From the NCBI GenBank assembly GCA_020633725.1, contig JACKDC010000003.1, positions 496,001 through 560,000 on the forward strand: a stretch of 64,000 nt of DNA, written 5' to 3'. Source of the DNA: Candidatus Latescibacterota bacterium. Its GTDB lineage: Bacteria > Krumholzibacteriota > Krumholzibacteriia > JACNKJ01. The notes beneath the pieces were generated by a model. That model saw only the letters and a list, made by a program, of their open reading frames with translations, did not search any database and was not told where the DNA came from. Below are positions 55,496 to 63,105 of this stretch, piece after piece (positions within the stretch are counted from its first letter, which is position 1; every line of letters begins with the position of its first letter). The translations under genes and the position numbers were made by a program.

Positions 55496-55900
55496 TCAAA
55501 CGCGATCGACGTCCCCGGGCAGGGGGCAGTAGACGTCCACCCGCAGGCCGAAGGGATCGTCCACCACGGCGAAGCGCATGGGGACGTACATCCACGTGTC
55601 CTGGGGCTCCATGCAGGGACTGGCCCCGGCCGCGAGGAAGGCGGCGTAGAGGACGTCCACCTCGGCGGGCGCGGCCACCTCGATGGCGAACTCGGCGTTG
55701 CGCGGGTTGGCGTCCGGCGCCGGCACCGCCCCCTTGGCGGGGAAGAAGGTGAGCCAGCTGTCGCCGAGCTGCCAGCCGCGGAGCCCGTCCTCGTTGGTGC
55801 CGGGATCGCCGAGGAGCCGGGTGTAGAAGGCGACCGCGGCGTCGTAGTCGGCCAGGTAGAAGCTCGGATAGCGGAGCGCGCGGAGCGTGTAGCCGGCCAT
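55496..55900 (-). CDS. VOC family protein (glyoxalase/bleomycin-resistance fold)
   Basis: This 134-residue protein starts MAGYTLRALRYPSFYLADYDAAVAFYTRLLGDPG. LRGWQLGDSWLTFFPAKG and RFAVVDDPFGLRVDVYCPL complete the two beta-alpha-beta modules. No substrate assigned. It follows radA by 8 nt and is probably co-transcribed. Confidence 0.88.
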   Translation of the reverse strand: MAGYTLRALRYPSFYLADYDAAVAFYTRLLGDPGTNEDGLRGWQLGDSWLTFFPAKGAVPAPDANPRNAEFAIEVAAPAEVDVLYAAFLAAGASPCMEPQDTWMYVPMRFAVVDDPFGLRVDVYCPLPGDVDRV

Positions 55901-55908
55901 GCTTCGCC

Positions 55909-57321
55909 TCAGCGGCCGGCGGCGCCCCGGCGCCGCCCCGGGGCGAGGCCGCAGGCGGCGATGAGCGCGGGCACGTCGGTCGCGGCGGTGATGGCCCCGG
56001 CGGGCAGGTCCTTGCCGGGCGTGGCCGTCCCCGCCACCAGGACGCGCTCGAAGCCCAGGCGCAGCGCCTCGTGGCAGCGCTCGTCGAGATGGCTGCCGGC
56101 GCGCAGGTTGCCGCGCAGGCCGACCTCGCCGAGGGCGAGCGTGGCGTCCGGCAGCGGCTGGCCCAGGAAGCCGGAGGCCAGCGCGAGGAGCAGCGCGGCG
56201 TCGGTGGCGGGGTCGTCGAGGCGCAGGCCGCCCGCCACGCTGACGAAGAGGTCGCTCCCGCCGAGTTCGAGCCCCGCGCTGCGCTCGAGCACGGCCACCA
56301 GCAGCGAGACGCGGCGCGGGTCCACGCCCTGCACCACGCGAGCGGCGGTGCCGTAGCGCGGCGCGCTCACCAGGGTCTGCACTTCCACGGCCAGCGGCCG
56401 CGTGCCGCTGAAGGTCACCGTGACCGCCGAGCCCACCTCGCCCTTCAGGTGACGTCCCCCGAGGAAACCCGCCGGATCGCTCACCGGCAGCAGGCCCTGG
56501 CCCGTCATCTCGAAGAGCGCGATCTCGTGCGTGGGGCCGAAGCGGTTCTTCACCGCGCGCAGGATGCGGCCGAGCCCGGCCTCCTCGCCTTCGAAGTAGA
56601 AGACGGCGTCCACCATGTGCTCGAGCAGCCGTGGCCCCGCGATCTGCCCCTCCTTGGTGACGTGCCCGATCAGCACCAGCGGGAAGCCGCGCTCCTTGGC
56701 CGCGCGGCTGAGCACCTGCGTCACGTGGCGCACCTGGCTGACGGAACCGGGGGCCGTCTCGAGCTCGGTGTCGCCGACCGTCTGCACCGAGTCGAGGATC
56801 ACCAGCCGCGGCGCGAGCTGCTCCACCGCCGCCAGCACCGGCGCCAGCTCCGTGGCCGCGAGAAAGTACAGCGACGGCGCCAGCGCCCCCAGGCGCTCGG
56901 CCCGCAGCCGCACCTGGCCCGGGCTCTCCTCGCCGCTCACGTAGAGCACGGGCTCCGGCCCCGCGCCGGCCATCGCCTGCGCGGCCTGCAGCAAGAGCGT
57001 GGACTTGCCGATGCCCGGGTCCCCCCCCACCAGCAGCACGGACCCGGGGACGAACCCGCCCCCCAGCACGCGGTCCAGCTCGGCGAGGCCGCTGGTGAGG
57101 CGGCGGCTGGCGTCCAGCGGCAGCTCGGCCAGCGGACGCGGCACGGCGGCCGCGCCGATCGCAGGCGCGGGGTGCGGGCCGCGCGCGACGGCCTGCTTGC
57201 CGATGACGCGGGCCAGCTCGGTGAGCGAGTCCCAGGCGCCGCACTGGGGGCAGCGGCCGAGCCACGTGGCGGTCTCGGCGCCGCATTCCTTGCAGAGATA
57301 GCGGGTGTTCTTCTTGGCCAT
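55909..57321 (-). CDS. radA: DNA repair protein RadA (Sms)
   Basis: This 470-residue RecA-like helicase processes recombination intermediates. The N-terminal zinc finger uses C10, C13, C24 and C27. The Walker A GGDPGIGKST is at about 98-107, Walker B LVILDSVQT follows, and the RadA-specific KNRFG (VKNRFGPTHEIALFEM) is present. The C-terminal Lon-like domain contains LFVSVAGGLRLDDPATDAALLLALASGF and GEVGLRGNLRAG. No Shine-Dalgarno is evident; an extended -10 lies 6 nt before the ATG, so leaderless translation is likely. Confidence 0.97.
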   Translation of the reverse strand: MAKKNTRYLCKECGAETATWLGRCPQCGAWDSLTELARVIGKQAVARGPHPAPAIGAAAVPRPLAELPLDASRRLTSGLAELDRVLGGGFVPGSVLLVGGDPGIGKSTLLLQAAQAMAGAGPEPVLYVSGEESPGQVRLRAERLGALAPSLYFLAATELAPVLAAVEQLAPRLVILDSVQTVGDTELETAPGSVSQVRHVTQVLSRAAKERGFPLVLIGHVTKEGQIAGPRLLEHMVDAVFYFEGEEAGLGRILRAVKNRFGPTHEIALFEMTGQGLLPVSDPAGFLGGRHLKGEVGSAVTVTFSGTRPLAVEVQTLVSAPRYGTAARVVQGVDPRRVSLLVAVLERSAGLELGGSDLFVSVAGGLRLDDPATDAALLLALASGFLGQPLPDATLALGEVGLRGNLRAGSHLDERCHEALRLGFERVLVAGTATPGKDLPAGAITAATDVPALIAACGLAPGRRRGAAGR

Positions 57322-57327
57322 GGCGAC

Positions 57328-57336
57328 ATCCTAGCA
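57328..57336 (-). promoter_or_regulatory. Extended -10 element (TGC-TAGGAT) of radA
   Basis: TGC (57334-57336) and TAGGAT (57328-57333) are followed by GTCGCC and the ATG. The predicted +1 falls on or next to the A of the start codon. Confidence 0.55.
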
Positions 57337-57365
57337 CAGGCGCGTCATGGGAGGTAGCAGGAGAG

Positions 57366-58868
57366 CTAGGGGGATGAGTTCACCCAGAGCGTGTCAGTGG
57401 GGACGCTATTGGGGGGGAGCAACTCACTGACATAGGCCTGCACTCGGATCAGGGTGTCCGCAGGCGGCCACTCAGGGTCGGTACTCACTAGATCTAGTCG
57501 TGCAAGCAGACAGTGGCGACCTGCATCGGGAGCGAAATCCCGCAGCAACTCGTGCCATCCGTTCCAAAGGAAGTGATAGGCGCCCAGCCAGTCCCAGCTG
57601 CTGACGCCGTTGTCGCCAGGGTAGATCGTCGGAGAGACCCGGAAGAGGATTCGGCTCTCGCTGTCTTCCGTGAGAGGGAAGGTGTATACAAGATAGAGTT
57701 GCGTCAGCTCGAACGGTGGGATCGATACTACTCGCTGCGTTGCCTCGGAATCCCCGTAGAGGCCGATGCGGCCATTCGGCCACAGGACATCAACCTCGAA
57801 TTCCGCGGAGGTCGTGACTGTGTGCCCTGCGCTCAGCACGAACAGGTCCTGACTTTCCGCCGGACCGAGGTACCCACCGACCTCGGCGAACTCGGCGGAG
57901 TAGAGGCCCGTCGGAAGTGCCGGCAACAGCTCTGCCCCAACGCCATCCCAAGTCAACCCGTAGGGACCATCGAGATGCCAGGGAGCAGGGCATCCTACCG
58001 GCTGAATCTCGATCTCGACATCGCCGGTGGCCCCGGAGTACTGGAACTCACCGTCAAAGGCGATCCAACTCCCGTCACCGAGGTGAAGGGTTACGACATT
58101 GTCTTCAGGCTGCTGCCAGCCATCAATCGGAAGCCACTGGATCGTGTAGTCCCCCGGCGTCATGCCGGTGAGCAGTAGGGAACCCTGGCCGAGCATCGTG
58201 GCGCCATTTGCGCACAACAAGGACCAGGGAGCGGGGAGAGCTGGCGGCTCAACTTGAACCCGAATGAAGCTTCCTCCAGGCGCCTGTTCGTAGATGGCCT
58301 GAAAGGTCTCATCCTCAAGCTCTTCCAGGTCAGCCTCGATTGGATTCTGGGTGCTGACCGACCAGCCGGGTTCGTCGTCGAACTCGATGCGATAGTGGCC
58401 GGCCGGAACGCCCAGCAGCGTCTGATCTCCGGTCCCCTCGGCCCTGACTCCTCCAGGCATGTCGAGCGACCAGCCAGCGTTGAGGAAGTCGGGTTCCACA
58501 TTGATGCGAACGACGGCTGGGCTTGATGGGCTGTGATACACACCCGCGAAACGGAGCGCCGAACCATCGCGGATGAAGCCGGACTGCGGATTCTCGGTCG
58601 GAGTCGCCCACCCTTCCTCCGGCTTCCATTCCAGTCTGTATTCGCCGTCCGCCATCGAGTATCGCGTCCGACTGCCGCTGAACTCGCCGAGCGACTCGTC
58701 GTCGCGGAAAAGCTCCCAATGGAAGTGCGATCCGGTCGGGTAGACTTCCACCAGCACAATGCCCTGCGGGGATTCGGGGCCGGTGGAATCATCGCTACAG
58801 CTGGATGCTAGCAGGCAAATCGCGCAGACACAGAGAGCAGCGGATGTCACCGCACGACGAACTCCCAC
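57366..58868 (-). CDS. Lipoprotein with four PEGA-like ~80-residue repeats
   Basis: This 500-residue protein starts at GTG 58868 (GGGAGGTG before it) with a lipobox (AICLLASSC at about residue 24). Residues about 35-355 are four repeats of the form APWSLxxPxG...GxGxxxLxGxPxGxYxIxW...GWxxPxxNP. Each looks like a PEGA/Ig-type beta fold. The C-terminal 145 residues (VLWPNGRIGLYGDSEATQRVV...) form a separate, unrecognised domain. It is paralogous to the lipoprotein just upstream of it on the same strand (59019-60314), but AT-richer. Function unknown. Confidence 0.85.
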   Translation of the reverse strand: MGVRRAVTSAALCVCAICLLASSCSDDSTGPESPQGIVLVEVYPTGSHFHWELFRDDESLGEFSGSRTRYSMADGEYRLEWKPEEGWATPTENPQSGFIRDGSALRFAGVYHSPSSPAVVRINVEPDFLNAGWSLDMPGGVRAEGTGDQTLLGVPAGHYRIEFDDEPGWSVSTQNPIEADLEELEDETFQAIYEQAPGGSFIRVQVEPPALPAPWSLLCANGATMLGQGSLLLTGMTPGDYTIQWLPIDGWQQPEDNVVTLHLGDGSWIAFDGEFQYSGATGDVEIEIQPVGCPAPWHLDGPYGLTWDGVGAELLPALPTGLYSAEFAEVGGYLGPAESQDLFVLSAGHTVTTSAEFEVDVLWPNGRIGLYGDSEATQRVVSIPPFELTQLYLVYTFPLTEDSESRILFRVSPTIYPGDNGVSSWDWLGAYHFLWNGWHELLRDFAPDAGRHCLLARLDLVSTDPEWPPADTLIRVQAYVSELLPPNSVPTDTLWVNSSP

Positions 58869-58899
58869 GATTCACCTCCCGTTTTCACTCACATCATCT

Positions 58900-58908
58900 A
58901 GAATAGCA
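58900..58908 (-). promoter_or_regulatory. Extended -10 element (TGC-TATTCT) of the four-repeat lipoprotein gene
   Basis: On the minus strand TGC (58906-58908) is followed by TATTCT (58900-58905), 31 nt before the GTG. No -35 recognised. Confidence 0.5.
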
Positions 58909-58982
58909 GACTCGAAGGCACCGCAGGGGAGATTCTGGCGGGTGTGACCTCGATGTCACCTCCACACACACGACCAGAGAGG

Positions 58983-59018
58983 GGCGAGCACCCAACGTGA
59001 TGGGGGGGCTTGCTCGCC
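58983..59018 (-). terminator. Hairpin after the three-repeat lipoprotein gene
   Basis: GGCGAGCA pairs with TGCTCGCC (8 bp) with an inner C-run/G-run pairing, directly after the stop codon; no U-tract. The 150-nt gap also holds a small GTGAC/GTCAC inverted repeat (58945-58962 region). Confidence 0.5.
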
Positions 59019-60314
59019 TCAGGGCAGGCGCAGCAGCGGGTTCACGAGCAGCGAGTCGCCCAGCACGAGGCGTTCCAGCGAGTTCTCATCGACGACCAGC
59101 GGCAGGTCCTGCTCGCTGCCCTGGACCGTGATCCGCGTGTTCGGCGCGGGCCACGAGGCGTCGAGGCTCACGACCCTTGCCGAGCCCAGGACGATGTTGT
59201 CCAGCGCGTCCGTCACCGGACCGTCGCCTTCGAAGGCCATCGTGATCCCATCGCGGATGTTGCCGACGAGCAGGTCGGTGCGCCACTGCAGGTCCGTGAT
59301 GCCCAGGCTCCCGGGGTCGAACCACGCCGGCACGGCGAAGTCCACCGCCTGCAGGCGAAGGTCGCCGAGACTCGGCAGGTGGGCGACGATGTAGAGCGTG
59401 GTGACCACGTTGGGCTCGATGACCACGCTCGTCACCGCGCCGAGCGAGTCGGCGTAGATGCCGATGTGGTCGCCCTCGCCGGTGGGCTGATACTCGCCGC
59501 TGAAGACGAGCGGCGTCAGTTCGTCGAGCGCGCCGGCGGCGGGGTTCTCCGCGGGCGGGAAGTAGTACTCCACGTCGCCCCAGGTGAGTTCGTACTCGCC
59601 GAGCGGAACGCCGTCGAGGGTCTGGTCGCCCTGGCCCTCGGCCGTGTAGCCGCCGGGTCCGCTCAGCGACCAGGGCGCGGCGATGTAGTCCGGGTCGGGG
59701 TCGATCGCGATCGTGCCCGTGGGCAGGGCGTAGCTGTAGGCCCCGGTGAAGGTGAGCGAGTCGCCGACCATGAGCTCCCCGGCCACGGGATTGGGGTGCG
59801 GCGCGTTCCAGTCGGCCACGGCGCCCCAGGTGATGGTGTAGGTGCCAGGCGGCAGGTCGGGCAGGGTGGCGTCGCCGCTGCCGGAGGCCGTGGCCCCGCT
59901 GGGGAGCGTCACGCTCCAGGGGGCGTCCAGGTAGTCGGGCGCCGCGTCGACAATCAGCGTGCCCAGCTGCGACCCGGAGGTGTAGGTGCCGGTGAAGTAG
60001 CCCGTCTCGCCGTCGTCCACGAAGCGGATGCGCGGATTCTCCAGCGGCGGCGTCCAGCCCGCGAGCGGCAGCCACTCCAGCGTGTACTGGCCGGTGCGCA
60101 TGTCTTCGAGGACGATGGACCCGCTCCCGGCCCGGAGCGTGCTGTCGGGGCTCGTCAGGCGCCAGGGCGCGGCGAGTTGGACGGGAAAGGTCTCCACCAC
60201 GATCGTGCAGCGGCGCACGTGGACGCTCGTCGTGCTGTTGTCGTCGCACGAGGTACCCAGCAGCAAGGCGCCGCCCAGCAGCAGCGCGGCCAACGCCACG
60301 CGACGAAGCTCCAC
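59019..60314 (-). CDS. Lipoprotein with three PEGA-like ~80-residue repeats
   Basis: This 431-residue protein starts at GTG 60314 (GGAGGTGGGAC before it) with lipobox LLLGTSC at residue 23. Three repeats of about 80 residues (about 35-113, 114-195, 196-276) share APWSL-type, GSGDATLPDLPPGTYTITW-type and NPVAGEL...LTFTGAY-type segments with the downstream paralog. The C-terminal 155 residues (HIGIYADSLGAVTSVVIEP...) match the paralog's end more loosely. Probably cell-envelope anchored; function unknown. Confidence 0.85.
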   Translation of the reverse strand: MELRRVALAALLLGGALLLGTSCDDNSTTSVHVRRCTIVVETFPVQLAAPWRLTSPDSTLRAGSGSIVLEDMRTGQYTLEWLPLAGWTPPLENPRIRFVDDGETGYFTGTYTSGSQLGTLIVDAAPDYLDAPWSVTLPSGATASGSGDATLPDLPPGTYTITWGAVADWNAPHPNPVAGELMVGDSLTFTGAYSYALPTGTIAIDPDPDYIAAPWSLSGPGGYTAEGQGDQTLDGVPLGEYELTWGDVEYYFPPAENPAAGALDELTPLVFSGEYQPTGEGDHIGIYADSLGAVTSVVIEPNVVTTLYIVAHLPSLGDLRLQAVDFAVPAWFDPGSLGITDLQWRTDLLVGNIRDGITMAFEGDGPVTDALDNIVLGSARVVSLDASWPAPNTRITVQGSEQDLPLVVDENSLERLVLGDSLLVNPLLRLP

Positions 60315-60343
60315 GTCCCACCTCCAAAGGGTTTAGAAGTCGG

Positions 60344-60352
60344 ATTATAGCA
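60344..60352 (-). promoter_or_regulatory. Extended -10 promoter (TGC-TATAAT) of the three-repeat lipoprotein gene
   Basis: A perfect TATAAT (60344-60349) is preceded by TGC (60350-60352) on the minus strand, 30 nt before the start. It is divergent from the promoter at 60384. Confidence 0.65.
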
Positions 60353-60383
60353 GATAGGAGGCCGCGCCGGGAGGGTGCGGAAC

Positions 60384-60413
60384 TTGCGGGGGATTCGCGC
60401 GCCCTGCTATCAT
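60384..60413 (+). promoter_or_regulatory. Promoter of the heparinase-like gene
   Basis: TTGCGG (60384-60389), an 18-bp spacer ending in TGC, and TATCAT (60408-60413) form an extended -10 promoter. The leader to the ATG is about 47 nt. Confidence 0.65.
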
Positions 60414-60466
60414 TGGGGCGTCCTGCGGGGGTCCCACGCCCCGCGCCACAGGATTCGAAGGCATCC

Positions 60467-63088
60467 ATGCCCCGCCACTGGCCGTCGCGCACCCCTCACC
60501 GCCGGCTGGCGACCCGGGCGCTCCGGATCGCGCTGGGCGTCGCCCTGCTCGCTCCGCTGGGCGCCGGCGTCGTGCGGGCGGAGCTTCCCCCCTACGAAGA
60601 GCATCATCCGCGCCTGCTCCTCGGTGCCGAGGACGTGGACGGCATCTACGCCGCCATCCAGACCGATCCCACGCGCCGTGCCGTGTGGCTGGAGACGCAG
60701 ACCGCGGCGGCGCAGCTCGTCACGCTGGAGCCCGACTCGCTGCTCGACTATTACTACGGTTTCGACCACGTGGAAAAACTGGCGCTGCTGTCGACACTCG
60801 ACCCGGGGCCGGCGGCCGCCACCGACGCGCGCGCGGTCATCGACGCCCTGCTCTGGCAGTGCCGGGAGTTCGACACCGAGCAGGACCCCTTCCTGGCCAC
60901 GCTCGGCGTGAGCCTGCGCCTGCACAACCTCGCCTGGGGCTACGATCTCGCGGGCTGGGCCGCCACGAGCGCCGAACGTGACACCATCGCCGACGAGATG
61001 CTCCTCTACATGCGCGAGATGTGCACGAGCTTCGACTACACGCGCTTCCTCTACAACCCCTACGTGAGCAACAAGGGCATCAGCATCGGCGCCATGATCA
61101 CGCTCGCCGCGCTGGCGCTGGAGGCCGACCTGCCTGGCGATCCCGCCGTGCAGCAGGGCCTCGCGGTGGGGCAGGAGTACATCGACTTCGGGCTGAGCCA
61201 GATGGTCAGCCGGGACGGCGGCTATCGCGAAGGACTCGGCTACATGGTCTGGGCCTTCCGGACGCTGCTGCCCACCTGGAACGCGCTCGACCGGCTGCAC
61301 GCGCGGCCCTGGGACCCGGATCAGCTCGAGGCCATCCTCGAGTGCACCGCCTACCAGGCCTTCGACGAGGGCGGCGGCGCCTTCCTGAACCGCAACGACC
61401 ACATCACCAACACCTTCATCGCGAGCCGGCATCACAGCCTCTTCGAGTTCGCCACGGCCTTCGGCCCCAAGCCCGACTTCGCGCGCTGGCTGCTGCGCCG
61501 CACGTCCGGCGACCTGGGCCACGACCTCGGCCTCGAGAGCGATCCCGTCGCGACGATCCTCTGGCACCGCAGCGGCCCCGAGACCGGCCCCGAGAGCTTC
61601 CCCCACGGCCGCTTCTTCCCGGACGCCGGCTTCTGGGTCTACCGCACGGCGTGGCCGGGCGATCCGCTCGAGGACAGCTTCGCCGTCACCCTGGAGGCGG
61701 CGCAGTTCCGCGGCGGCCACGCGCAGGAGGACGTGGGCAACTTCACGCTGCGCGCCTTCGGTCACGGCTTCGCGCTGGACAACGGCGCGGGGCTGCCCGC
61801 CAAGGAGACGGAGGCGCACAGCCTGCCGCTGGTGGGCAGCAAGGGGCAGCACAATGCGGGGTCGTCAATCGGCACCGATGGCAAGCTGCGGCGCTTCCTC
61901 GCCGGACCGCGTTGGGAGGCGCTGCGCGCCGACATGACCGCCGCCTACACCACGCACTCGCACTTCAACGATCCCGACTACCCCTTCGACGGGATCATCT
62001 GGTCCTGGGGCTACGACGGCGGCAACCCCATGCGCCGCGCCTGGCGCGAGTTCCTGCTGCTGCCGGGGCAGGGCGGCGAGCTGCCCACGCTGTGGATCCG
62101 CGACCGCATCGACCCGCTGGACGTGTCCGCCACCCGCATCGACTGGCGCATGCACCTGGGCCAGGACGCCGCGCTCAGCTTCGCCGGCAACGGGCTCTGG
62201 CACGCCAGCACGCCGGACGGCACGCTGCGCATGCAGCTCCTGTCGCCGGACCCGGGGGCGGTGGACTGGGCGGCGAACACCTTCGACAACCAGAACGAGG
62301 ACCCCGACAGCCGCGTGCTGGACGTGGGGCTGGTGACCAGCTCGGCGGAATTCGTCTGGCAGATGGCGCCCCTGCGGCCCGGCGAGGAGGAGCCCGTCGT
62401 GCTGCGGGAGAACTACCTCGGCGGCCAGCGCATCTACTCGACCCGCGGCGCGCGCGAGCGGAAGCTGCTGCTGCAGCGGGGCGTCTTCTCCATGATCGCC
62501 GACGCCGACACGCTCGACGGTTCCTGGGGACTCGTGGAGCGCGAGAACGGCGCCAAGCGCACGCTGCTGGTGGACGGCACCCGCCTCATCGAGGACGGCC
62601 AGCGACTCATCACGCTCTGGCCCGCGGCCAGCGCCGGCTGCGAGGGCGACACGGTGCGGATCTCGGCCTACGTGGACAGCTTCCGCGTCTGGGCGCCAGA
62701 GGCCGTCGCCGTGCTGGCGGCCCAGGTCCCGGTGGGCTTCGAGCGCGTGGGCGACTACGTCCGCGGGCCTGCACCGCTCGTCGACGCGCCGCCGGTCGGT
62801 GAACCCGCCGAAGCGGCGCTGCATCCCTGGCCGAATCCGGGCCCGGCGCCGATCCGCTTCACGCTGGGCGAGGCCGCCGCGCAGCGCGGGCCGATCGAGC
62901 TCGCCATCTACGACCTGCGCGGCCGGCGGGTCGCCAGCCGCAGGCTCCCCGCGGGCGCGGGCGACCTGAGCACTCTGGAGTGGTCGGGCGACGACGAGGC
63001 CGGCCGGCCTCTGCCCAGCGGCATCTACTTCGCCCGCGCGCGGGCGGGCGGCGAGACTGCGACCTGCAAGTTCGTCCTGCTGCGCTGA
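60467..63088 (+). CDS. Secreted heparinase II/III-like polysaccharide lyase with sorting domain
   Basis: This 873-residue protein starts at MPRHWPSRTPHRRLATRALRIALGVALLAPL; the signal peptide has a long basic n-region. An alpha/alpha-toroid N-domain (HHPRLLLGAEDVDGIYAAIQ, NLAWGYDLAGWA, YNPYVSNKGISIGAM, QMVSRDGGYREGLGYMVW) is followed by the heparinase II/III beta-sandwich region (GRFFPDAGFWVYRT, FRGGHAQEDVGNFTLRAFG). Tyr/His/Asn candidates for lyase catalysis are present but not proven. The sorting domain (WPNPGPAPIRFTL to FVLLR) ends the protein. Substrate would be a uronate-containing glycan. Confidence 0.85.
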   Translation: MPRHWPSRTPHRRLATRALRIALGVALLAPLGAGVVRAELPPYEEHHPRLLLGAEDVDGIYAAIQTDPTRRAVWLETQTAAAQLVTLEPDSLLDYYYGFDHVEKLALLSTLDPGPAAATDARAVIDALLWQCREFDTEQDPFLATLGVSLRLHNLAWGYDLAGWAATSAERDTIADEMLLYMREMCTSFDYTRFLYNPYVSNKGISIGAMITLAALALEADLPGDPAVQQGLAVGQEYIDFGLSQMVSRDGGYREGLGYMVWAFRTLLPTWNALDRLHARPWDPDQLEAILECTAYQAFDEGGGAFLNRNDHITNTFIASRHHSLFEFATAFGPKPDFARWLLRRTSGDLGHDLGLESDPVATILWHRSGPETGPESFPHGRFFPDAGFWVYRTAWPGDPLEDSFAVTLEAAQFRGGHAQEDVGNFTLRAFGHGFALDNGAGLPAKETEAHSLPLVGSKGQHNAGSSIGTDGKLRRFLAGPRWEALRADMTAAYTTHSHFNDPDYPFDGIIWSWGYDGGNPMRRAWREFLLLPGQGGELPTLWIRDRIDPLDVSATRIDWRMHLGQDAALSFAGNGLWHASTPDGTLRMQLLSPDPGAVDWAANTFDNQNEDPDSRVLDVGLVTSSAEFVWQMAPLRPGEEEPVVLRENYLGGQRIYSTRGARERKLLLQRGVFSMIADADTLDGSWGLVERENGAKRTLLVDGTRLIEDGQRLITLWPAASAGCEGDTVRISAYVDSFRVWAPEAVAVLAAQVPVGFERVGDYVRGPAPLVDAPPVGEPAEAALHPWPNPGPAPIRFTLGEAAAQRGPIELAIYDLRGRRVASRRLPAGAGDLSTLEWSGDDEAGRPLPSGIYFARARAGGETATCKFVLLR

Positions 63089-63105
63089 GCCTACGTGCCA
63101 GGTGG

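Noticed and set aside
55496..57337. A 613-codon minus frame suggesting a fusion ending in a VOC domain
   Set aside because: radA occupies 55909-57321 in a different frame; only the final 134 codons are the VOC gene.
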